Part shown: piece after piece, positions 57,659 to 64,000 of the stretch | Numbering within the stretch: the stretch's first letter is position 1 | Layout: every line of letters begins with the position of its first letter | Assembly: GCF_900103365.1 (NCBI RefSeq) | Contig: NZ_LT629703.1 | Span: 2,976,001 to 3,040,000, forward strand | Source of the DNA: Afipia sp. GAS231 | GTDB lineage: Bacteria; Pseudomonadota; Alphaproteobacteria; Rhizobiales; Xanthobacteraceae | Direction of reading: 5' to 3' | Length of the DNA stretch: 64,000 nt | Made by a program: the position numbers and the translations under genes | The notes under the pieces: generated by a model | What the model saw: only the letters and a program-made list of their open reading frames with translations | The model's database searches: none | Told to the model about the DNA's origin: nothing

Positions 57659-58843
57659 TCAGATGCCGAGCGCAAGGCGGCCGGCATTGAGGCGGGTGGC
57701 GTCGTCCTGCGGGGTGTGCACGCGCCCGCACAACACATCGCGGTAATGCCGCTCGAGCGGATTGGCGCGGGTCAGGCCGTGATTGCTGGTCAGCGACAGC
57801 GCATCCTCGACGACAGCGACCGCGTTGTTGGTCACGGTGAGCTTGATGATGTTGGATTCCGACGCACTCAATTCGACGCCATCGTCGAAATCGCCGGCAA
57901 AGCTTTCGATCAGGCGCGCATTGACCGCAAGCCGCGCCTCGATGCCGCCGACGATCTCCTGCACGCGCGGCAACGTTGCCAGCGACGCGCCGAGATTGGA
58001 CGGTACGCGGGTCTTCAGGAACTCGACCAGCCAATCCCGCGCCGCGCGCGCGATGCCGTCATAAATCGCCGCCACGAAGATCGCGTGGATCGTGGCCTGG
58101 GTGAAATCGGGAATTCGCCATTCGTCCGGCTTGCGAACGTCGATCTCGTGATCGAGCGGAAACACGACGTCATCGAAGACGACATCGTGGCTGCCGCTGG
58201 CGCGCAGGCCGAGATGATCCCAGGTCTCGACGATCCGCGTCCCCGGCAGGCCGGCGGGGACGAGAAACAGGCCGACCCGCACCTCCGGCTCATCCGTTTT
58301 GGCCCAGACTGCATACCATTTCAGGATCGGTGCGCCGGTCGAATAGATCTTTCGGCCGCTCAACCGCCATCCGGTCTCGGTCTTTCGCGCGGTTGTCGCC
58401 GGCAGACCGCCGCGCGACGGCGACCCCAGATCCGGTTCGACCCGCAGCGCGTTGATCAGCGATACGCCCTCGACGTTTTCGCGCGCCAGTTTTCGTGACA
58501 AACGGCCCGGCCAGCGCGTGCTTCGCGCCATGACGAGGTGCTGGATATAATGCATCGACAGCACCAGCGCCGTCGACGGATCGGCCTTGCCGATGATGTT
58601 GATGACGCGCGCGGCCTCGCTGGCGTTCGCGCCGCCGCCGCCGAGCGCAGCAGGCGCCGTCAGAGCGAGCAGTCCCGCGTCGGCCAGTTGCGTGAAATTC
58701 TCGAACGGAAAACTGGCGTCGCGGTCGTGCTGGGCGGCCCGCGCCGCGAATTCGGACGCGAGCAATTTTGCGCACGGGATAACCGACGGCGCCGCATCCG
58801 CTGCCGGCGGCTTGCGCAGCGAACTGCCTTGAACCTTCACCAT
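57659..58843 (-). CDS. Acyl-CoA dehydrogenase-fold monooxygenase (SfnB/DszC-like)
   Basis: A 394-residue flavoprotein of the acyl-CoA dehydrogenase fold. The N-terminal helical domain, the middle beta domain (TGWRLSGRKIYSTGAPILKW, then WAKTDEPEVRVGLFLVP) and the C-terminal helical domain (AIYDGIARAARDWLVEFLKT) are in the usual order. The catalytic glutamate of true acyl-CoA dehydrogenases is not evident, which is expected for the SfnB/DszC branch of sulfur-compound monooxygenases. Its position between ssuB and the SsuD-like gene supports a role in desulfurisation. It overlaps the ssuB stop by 7 nt. Confidence 0.85.
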   Translation of the reverse strand: MVKVQGSSLRKPPAADAAPSVIPCAKLLASEFAARAAQHDRDASFPFENFTQLADAGLLALTAPAALGGGGANASEAARVINIIGKADPSTALVLSMHYIQHLVMARSTRWPGRLSRKLARENVEGVSLINALRVEPDLGSPSRGGLPATTARKTETGWRLSGRKIYSTGAPILKWYAVWAKTDEPEVRVGLFLVPAGLPGTRIVETWDHLGLRASGSHDVVFDDVVFPLDHEIDVRKPDEWRIPDFTQATIHAIFVAAIYDGIARAARDWLVEFLKTRVPSNLGASLATLPRVQEIVGGIEARLAVNARLIESFAGDFDDGVELSASESNIIKLTVTNNAVAVVEDALSLTSNHGLTRANPLERHYRDVLCGRVHTPQDDATRLNAGRLALGI

Positions 58844-59625
58844 GTCGCATCCAATCCGAGCAATCCCAAAATGTTGCGGCGGAGATCGGCGAGATAGGGG
58901 TCGCCGCGATGTCGCGGATAGGGGCGATCCACCGCGATGTCGGCCTTGATGCGCGCGGGCCGGTCGCTGAAGACGATGACGCGGTTGGCGAGAAACACCG
59001 CTTCCTCGACGTCATGCGTCACCAGCAGCGCGGTGAATCCGGTTCGCTGCCACAGCGACAGAATCTCGGTCTGCATCGTGATCCGCGTCAGCGAGTCGAG
59101 CTTGCCGAGCGGCTCGTCCAGCACCAGGATTTTGGGGTCGTTGACCAGCGCCCGCGCCAGCGAGACCCGCTGTGCCATGCCGCCGGAAAGCTGATGCGGA
59201 TAGGCGTTCCGGAACCCGGACAGTCCGACCAGATCGATCGCTGCATCGACGCGATGCCGCTGTGACTTGAGAATGCCCTGCGCTTCCAACCCGAGTGCGA
59301 CGTTGTGCCAGACCGTGCGCCACGGGAACAGTGTCGGATCCTGAAACACCACGACCCGGGAGGGAAATGGTCCCGTGATCGCGTCGCCGTCTTCGTGCAA
59401 CGTGCCGGCGCGCGGCGGCTCTAAGCCCGCGACCAGCCGCAGCAAGGTCGACTTGCCGCAGCCGGACGGACCGAGCAGGGCGACGAATTCGCCGGGCTTG
59501 ACGCCAAAGCTGACGTCGTCGAGCACCGGAAGCACGGCACCGTCGATATCGAAGGCATGGCTGACATGGTCGACGTCAAGCGAAGCGCCGGCCGTATCTG
59601 GCGCGATTTGCGCGAGCGCTACCAT
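58837..59625 (-). CDS. ssuB: Sulfonate/nitrate/taurine ABC transporter ATP-binding protein
   Basis: A 262-residue importer ATPase. Walker A is GPSGCGKST (52-60), the Q-loop segment VVFQDPTLFPWRTVWHN, the signature LSGGMAQRVSLARAL, Walker B ILVLDEPLGKLD, and the switch histidine in LVTHDVEEA. The start ATG 59625 overlaps the ssuC stop by 7 nt. The frame is open to 60357 but the upstream part is the ssuC gene read in another frame. Confidence 0.95.
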   Translation of the reverse strand: MVALAQIAPDTAGASLDVDHVSHAFDIDGAVLPVLDDVSFGVKPGEFVALLGPSGCGKSTLLRLVAGLEPPRAGTLHEDGDAITGPFPSRVVVFQDPTLFPWRTVWHNVALGLEAQGILKSQRHRVDAAIDLVGLSGFRNAYPHQLSGGMAQRVSLARALVNDPKILVLDEPLGKLDSLTRITMQTEILSLWQRTGFTALLVTHDVEEAVFLANRVIVFSDRPARIKADIAVDRPYPRHRGDPYLADLRRNILGLLGLDATW

Positions 59626-60659
59626 TTGACGACTCCCTTCTGCCAGACCAACAGGTGATCGCGGGCACGAAACAGCAGCGTGATCGCGCCGGAGCACAAC
59701 AGCGACATCACGATCAGCGCCGCATACATGTTGGCGTAGGCCGCCCAGCCCTGCGCCCATTGCAGGTACCAGCCAAGGCCGGCCTTCACGCCGATCATTT
59801 CGGCGACGACGAGCACGGCGAAGGAGGAACCGAGCCCCATGAACAGGCCGACGAAGACGTGCGGCAGCGCCGCGGGGATCGCGACCTTCAGCACCAGGAA
59901 CGACGGCTTGGCCCCCAATGTCCGCGCGACGTCGTAATAGGCGTTGCTGACGCTCGCGACGCCGGACCAGGTCAGCACCGTCACAGGGAATCCCGTGGCG
60001 AGTGCGATCAGGAAGGTGCTGGCGCTCCAGCTCGACGGGAAGGTGAAGAACGCGATCGGCAGCCACGCGGTCGCCGGCAGCGGACCGATGAAGCGCAACA
60101 CCGGATGCACCCAATAGCCGACGCCGCGCGACCAGCCGATCGAGACGCCGGTGAGGAAGCCGACCGCAGCTCCAATGGCATAACCGCCGAGTTGCAGCTT
60201 CACCGATGCGAACACGCTGTCGAGCAGCTTTGGCAGATCGTCGGTATAGACCTCGATGATGGACTGCGGCGGCGGGAAGAATGGCAACGGCAGCCATGCC
60301 AGTTTTGCGGTCGCAATTTCCCACAGGGTCAGGAACAAGGCGAGCGCCAACAGCCACGGCGAGCGCCGCTGCAAGCCCGCGTCGAAACGACCGAGCCGGC
60401 TGCCGGCCACGGTGACCACGAAAATGGCGCCCGACAGAACGAAGGCGGCAACCGCGAGTTCCCTTGTGCGCGACCAGTCGCCGATATCAGGCCACCACAG
60501 GCACGCCACACCGAAGCCGACCCATGCCAGGCTGGCGAACACGCCGATCCCGCCCGACGGGAACGAGACCGATAACGACAGCGGCCGCGCCGAGAGGGCT
60601 GCGCCCTCCTCCGCCGTTTGCGCGAGCGCGACGGCCTTAGACACCGAATACGTCGACAT
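59619..60659 (-). CDS. ssuC: Sulfonate/nitrate/taurine ABC transporter permease
   Basis: A 346-residue inner-membrane permease. I start at ATG 60659 (MSTYSVSKAVALAQTAEEGA), with GGAG 8 nt upstream; it overlaps the binding-protein stop by 23 nt. The core BPD_transp_1 region (about 160-346) has the EAA-type loop SNAYYDVARTLGAKPSFLVL. The N-terminal region (1-150) carries two or three extra hydrophobic segments (FASLAWVGFGVACLWW and ELAVAAFVLSGAIFVVTVAG), so it is longer than typical SsuC (about 260). Confidence 0.92.
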   Translation of the reverse strand: MSTYSVSKAVALAQTAEEGAALSARPLSLSVSFPSGGIGVFASLAWVGFGVACLWWPDIGDWSRTRELAVAAFVLSGAIFVVTVAGSRLGRFDAGLQRRSPWLLALALFLTLWEIATAKLAWLPLPFFPPPQSIIEVYTDDLPKLLDSVFASVKLQLGGYAIGAAVGFLTGVSIGWSRGVGYWVHPVLRFIGPLPATAWLPIAFFTFPSSWSASTFLIALATGFPVTVLTWSGVASVSNAYYDVARTLGAKPSFLVLKVAIPAALPHVFVGLFMGLGSSFAVLVVAEMIGVKAGLGWYLQWAQGWAAYANMYAALIVMSLLCSGAITLLFRARDHLLVWQKGVVKW

Positions 60660-61725
60660 AGATCCGCTCCGCAAATTTCGCCGTGTCGGTGCTGGGCTTG
60701 AATACCGCGACCTTCTTCAGGTCCTCGGCATAACCCTGCAGCTCGCGCTTGAGCACTTCACCAACGGGGTGGTGATGATGGGTGTGGTAGCGCACCATGC
60801 CTTCGAGATCGGCGAGCGACGCCGCCTTCGGCGCATAGGGCTGGAATGACTTTGCCGCCTTCTCCGGATTCTGCGACGCGAACATCGCGGCATCCAGCAG
60901 CGCCTGGGTGATCGCGCGCGCAACGTTTGGCTCCTCGCGGACGAGGCTGCCGCGCAGACCGACGATGCAGCAGCTCTTGTCCTTGTAGTCGCCGTCAAGA
61001 TTGGAGGCGACTTCCTTGTAGGCCGAGTCCTTCAGCCAGAGATAGGCGAGCGGATCGGAGGACAGGAAGGCCTGCACTTCGCCCTTCTCGACCGCGAGAT
61101 TCAGGAGGTTGCCGGGATAGGGCCGCCAGTCGACATCCTTGTTAGGATCGATACCGAGCTTGGCGAGCTGGATCGAGAAGAAGTTCTTGTCGGGCCCGGC
61201 GAGGTCGCCCACTGCTACGATCTTGCCCTTGAGGTCGGTGAGCTTGTCGACGCCGGAATTGGCGCGCGTCAACACCCGCATGCAGCCGCCATGGGTTCCG
61301 GCGGCGATCTTGACGTCGAACCCCTGCTCCAGCGGCTTGAGCCAGCGCAGCGCCATGCCGAGACCCGCATCCGACTTGCCGGTCGCGATCGCTTCCAGCA
61401 ACTGATCGGTCGAGCCGCTGTAGTTGACCAGTTCGACGTCGAGATTCTGTTTCTGGAAGAATCCGTGATCGATCGCCACCGGAAGCGGCGCAAGGCAGAC
61501 CGCGCCCGCGTTCCACGACAGTTTGAGTTTGCGCGGCGCACCCGTCAGTGCCAGTGCGTCGGACGCCGTCTTGCAGATCGGGAATTGCGAGAAGTCGATA
61601 TCAGGTGTCGTCGGGCGGAACGGGAACGCCTGGGCGCCGATCACGCCGGCGGGCAAGGCCAGCGCTGCAGCGGCACCGCCGCGCAGCAGCGCGCGACGAT
61701 CCAGCAATGATTTAGCCGATCTCAT
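60637..61725 (-). CDS. Sulfonate/nitrate-type ABC substrate-binding protein (NrtA/SsuA-like)
   Basis: A 362-residue receptor, the first gene of the organosulfur operon. It has a Tat-type leader (SLLDRRALLRGGAAAALALP). Family core: RKLKLSWNAGAVCLAPLPVA, ELVNYSGSTDQLLEAIATGK and SDAGLGMALRWLKPLEQGFD. It differs clearly in sequence from the second binding protein of the operon (55593-56534), which has a Sec leader. Several histidines cluster near the C-terminus (VRYHTHHHHPVGEV), a possible metal-binding patch. Ligand unknown. Confidence 0.93.
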   Translation of the reverse strand: MRSAKSLLDRRALLRGGAAAALALPAGVIGAQAFPFRPTTPDIDFSQFPICKTASDALALTGAPRKLKLSWNAGAVCLAPLPVAIDHGFFQKQNLDVELVNYSGSTDQLLEAIATGKSDAGLGMALRWLKPLEQGFDVKIAAGTHGGCMRVLTRANSGVDKLTDLKGKIVAVGDLAGPDKNFFSIQLAKLGIDPNKDVDWRPYPGNLLNLAVEKGEVQAFLSSDPLAYLWLKDSAYKEVASNLDGDYKDKSCCIVGLRGSLVREEPNVARAITQALLDAAMFASQNPEKAAKSFQPYAPKAASLADLEGMVRYHTHHHHPVGEVLKRELQGYAEDLKKVAVFKPSTDTAKFAERIYVDVFGV

Positions 61726-62125
61726 TTTCTTGCACCTTCATTGGGTAAAGCTTCCCCGTTGACGCAGAGCGCGCGGCTCGGCGTCCCGACAGATGCGGGG
61801 TCGCGATGACGGGTCAGACTTCGTTTCGGCGATCTCGCGCCGTCGAATTGGATGTGCAAATGATGCGGCGCGATGCAGCGATCGTCAATGAAATGGAATT
61901 TCGAATGTCATTGGCATCGAAGGGATTATCTCCCCGTTCGCGCGACGCGACGACGAAACGATTTTTGGTGAATGACGCGCGCATCGACGGGGCTGCTGCA
62001 TCTTTGATGAGCACTTTGCGTTCCAACGACTGGTGTCTGCCATGCAGGTCGAAGCGCGAACAAATTCCTTGCTCACGCGCGCTTCAATTCAGTCAACTAT
62101 TCCGCAGCGCGCCACTGCGCTGGTG
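61726..62125. promoter_or_regulatory. 400-bp gap between rhodanese gene end and organosulfur operon start
   Basis: The region should contain the promoter of the operon that starts at 61725. It is somewhat less GC-rich than the flanks. Short open frames are present on both strands (for example 61806-62138 and 61814-62026) but none has a convincing ribosome-binding site or family sequence. I see no clear sigma-54 or sulfur-starvation motif and no strong hairpin. Confidence 0.45.
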
Positions 62126-63358
62126 TCAGATCACGTAGAATCCGTGGCTAGCGTCGCGGCGGAGCTGGTCGACGAGGCCGTATTCCCAGTCGAGATAGGC
62201 CTGCATCGCCTTGGTGTTGACGTCGGTACCTTCATAGGGACGCCGGTAGCGGTGCGACGGATCGGGCTTCGGCGGCACAAGCGGCGGCCCGACCTCCAAT
62301 ACGCCGTCATAGCCGCCGTCGAGTACGAACACTTCCCAGCCCATCTGCGCGAGCCAGGACGCCGTCATGTCGGCGCGGACGCTTTTGTCATCCGTTAGCA
62401 CGATGCGCGCGCCGCGCACCGGTGCTGCCATGTCGATTTCCTGCACCAGTTGCCCACCGGGGTAATGGCGAAATCCCCCAAGGTGGCCGGCGGTGTATTC
62501 CGCTTCGTCGCGCACGTCGAAGCGATAGAGTGTGCGATGGGTCTGCGCCTGCAGCGCCGTCATTTCTTCGAGGCCGATATGGCGAACGCCGGCGCGATAG
62601 GCGACGTTGCGCGCGTTGGTTTCTGCGCCCTTGAACGCGCCGATCTCGCCGCGCCGGTTCGAGCCATGGTCGAGCTTTTGATTGGCGAGCGTCCAGCCGA
62701 TGGTGCCGTTGCGCAGCGCCACCACTCTGTTGGCAACGCCGGCATTGATCAGCGACTGGGTGCCGATGATCGAGCGGGTACGGCCGGCGCAGTTCACCAC
62801 GATGGTGGTCTCGGGATCCGGCGCGGCGCGGCCGGCGCGCAGCACCAGTTCGGCGCCGGGTACGCTGATCGAGCCCGGAATGTTCATCGTCGCATATTCG
62901 TCGAAGCGGCGAACATCGAGAATTTGAATGTTTGCTTTCGCCTCGATCAGCGCCGCAACCTCGTCCGCAGCAAGCGACGGCGTATGGCGACGATGTTCGA
63001 CCAGTTCGCCGAACGCCTTGGCGTAGGAGTTCACGTCTTCGAAGATCTCGTAGCCGGCCCGCCGCCACCCATCGAGTCCGCCGTCGAGTTGACGAATATT
63101 CGTGTAGCCCAACGCCCTGAAGCGATCGGCCGCGGAAGCAACCAGGCCCTCGCCGGCATCGAACAGCACGATCGGCACATTCTTGCGCAGCAGCCTAATC
63201 GCGGCCTCCAGTTCGATCCGATCGGCCGCCATGTTGGCGGCGAACAGCGGATGGCCGGTGGCGAAAGCGGCCTCGTGCCTGAGATCGAGCAGCGCGATTT
63301 CCTCGCGCAGCAACAGCATGCTGCGGATTTGCGAAGGCGTAACGGAGGGGATGGTCAT
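62126..63358 (-). CDS. Three-domain rhodanese-like sulfurtransferase
   Basis: A 410-residue protein of three rhodanese domains. I start at ATG 63358 (MTIPSVTPSQIRSM). Domain 1 (about 8-105) has Asp67 (LFDAGEG) where the sulfur-carrying Cys should be. Domain 2 (about 128-225) has the active-site loop NCAGRTRS with Cys190. Domain 3 (about 265-365) has TDDKSVRA, again without Cys. So only the middle domain can carry persulfide. It lies just right of the organosulfur operon on the same strand, 400 bp upstream, and may handle sulfite- or thiosulfate-derived sulfur; this is inference. Confidence 0.9.
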   Translation of the reverse strand: MTIPSVTPSQIRSMLLLREEIALLDLRHEAAFATGHPLFAANMAADRIELEAAIRLLRKNVPIVLFDAGEGLVASAADRFRALGYTNIRQLDGGLDGWRRAGYEIFEDVNSYAKAFGELVEHRRHTPSLAADEVAALIEAKANIQILDVRRFDEYATMNIPGSISVPGAELVLRAGRAAPDPETTIVVNCAGRTRSIIGTQSLINAGVANRVVALRNGTIGWTLANQKLDHGSNRRGEIGAFKGAETNARNVAYRAGVRHIGLEEMTALQAQTHRTLYRFDVRDEAEYTAGHLGGFRHYPGGQLVQEIDMAAPVRGARIVLTDDKSVRADMTASWLAQMGWEVFVLDGGYDGVLEVGPPLVPPKPDPSHRYRRPYEGTDVNTKAMQAYLDWEYGLVDQLRRDASHGFYVI

Positions 63359-63479
63359 GAGGATCGATTTCTTGATCGAGAGCGTTGAGCTCTGATTAGC
63401 AGCATCATGGCTCCCCTGCCACGCCGGATCGCTCCGCATTGGGTTTGAAGCCTGCCGCAGGCGCGTCTAAGGTGGGCCT
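63359..63479. promoter_or_regulatory. Divergent promoter region rhodanese / LysR regulator
   Basis: A 121-bp gap between divergent genes. LysR-type regulators usually bind in such a gap and control the divergent neighbour, so the rhodanese gene, and perhaps the sulfur operon beyond, may be the target. GAGCGTTGAGCTC near 63380 contains a short dyad (GAGC/GCTC), too weak to call a LysR box. Confidence 0.45.
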
Positions 63480-64000
63480 ATGGACCTCAAACAATTGCGC
63501 ACCTTCCGGGCCGTGGCCGAGCTCGGCAGCCTGAGCAAGGCCGCCGACCGGCTTCGCTCCGCGCAGCCGGCGCTGAGCCGGCATATCAAGCTGCTAGAGC
63601 ACGAATTGCGCGTCGAGCTGTTCGTGCGCAACGGCCGCGGCATGCTGTTGACCAGCGCCGGCCGCATGCTGCTCGACCGCACCACCGGGCTGGTTCGCCA
63701 GATCGAGCAGGTCCGCGACGATCTGCAGTCGGCAAAGGGCAGTCCGTCGGGCCGCGTCATTCTCGGCCTGGTGCCGACCGTCAGCGCGGTGTTCGCCGGA
63801 CGCTTCGCCCGCCGCGTGATCACCGAATTCCCTGACATCTCGCTGCGCATCGTCGAGAGCTATGGCGGACATCTGGTCGAATGGCTGCACCGCGGCGAGA
63901 TGGATTTGGCGATCATCTACGGTCCCGCGGTCGATCTGCATCTCCAGGTCCAGTCGATCGGACGCGAGGCCATCGTCGTGGTGGGGCCGCCGGGATCGGG
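63480..64000 (+). CDS. LysR family transcriptional regulator, partial
   Basis: The N-terminal 173 residues of a LysR-type regulator; the gene runs off the right edge. The winged helix-turn-helix domain (1-60) reads MDLKQLRTFRAVAELGSLSK, then RSAQPALSRHIKLLEHEL. The start of the effector domain (about 92-173) is GRVILGLVPTVSAVFAGRFA. It resembles the Nac/CysB-like broad group in general form, but a specific subfamily cannot be told. It is divergent from the rhodanese gene. Confidence 0.93.
   Translation, partial: MDLKQLRTFRAVAELGSLSKAADRLRSAQPALSRHIKLLEHELRVELFVRNGRGMLLTSAGRMLLDRTTGLVRQIEQVRDDLQSAKGSPSGRVILGLVPTVSAVFAGRFARRVITEFPDISLRIVESYGGHLVEWLHRGEMDLAIIYGPAVDLHLQVQSIGREAIVVVGPPGS

Noticed and set aside
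1..64000. tRNA, rRNA, integrase, transposase or phage genes
   Set aside because: Looked for conserved tRNA arms, recombinase motifs and IS-like terminal repeats with an internal transposase; none was found beyond the short palindromic repeats.

Overview
The window is GC-rich, densely coded DNA. Its gene content is typical of a Bradyrhizobium-like alphaproteobacterium (Nitrobacteraceae): many solute-binding-protein transporters, a Liv system beside an acyl-CoA ligase, a sulfonate-type operon, ExoD, and several families of palindromic intergenic repeats. This placement is inferred from content and style, not from a marker gene. I saw no rRNA, tRNA, CRISPR array, insertion sequence or phage.

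Layout. 1-5159 carries a dipeptide/oligopeptide-type ABC system: two permeases (one cut by the window edge) and two paralogous, divergently transcribed binding proteins. One of these has a good sigma-54 promoter candidate. 5338-21412 is the most distinctive region. It holds a CHASE2 adenylate/guanylate cyclase, a 3698-residue FecR/VCBS/C-type-lectin/RTX adhesin read toward it, and, divergent from the adhesin, a LapG-like transglutaminase-type cysteine protease followed by a double LprI-like secreted protein. This looks like a self-contained surface-adhesion and signalling locus. Its type I exporter and any LapD-like c-di-GMP receptor are not in the window.

21666-30914 has a type II PQQ quinohemoprotein alcohol dehydrogenase, then a co-directional set livH-livM-livG-livF, AMP-binding CoA ligase and binding protein. 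This suggests uptake and CoA activation of an organic acid. 31229-34203 has a two-gene ABC exporter and an AbrB/VapC toxin-antitoxin pair. 34211-43842 is catabolic in flavour: tandem alpha/beta hydrolases (one with an Asp-to-Asn change at the nucleophile), an MBL-fold hydrolase, an amidohydrolase, an orphan binding protein, a flavin monooxygenase-esterase fusion with a divergent TetR regulator and a perfect operator palindrome, and an M29 aminopeptidase.

43919-55347 is mixed housekeeping and accessory: TauE/SafE, two small proteins, a fumarase/aspartase-superfamily lyase, an SDR, a gamma-glutamylcyclotransferase-like protein, DUF1330, a Bug-type binding protein, ExoD, a DEAD-box helicase, 3-methyladenine glycosylase I and a flotillin-like SPFH protein. 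55593-61725 is a six-gene operon for organosulfur use: two different binding proteins, SsuC, SsuB, an SfnB/DszC-like flavoenzyme and an SsuD-like monooxygenase. It is followed by a three-domain rhodanese and a divergent LysR regulator cut by the window end.
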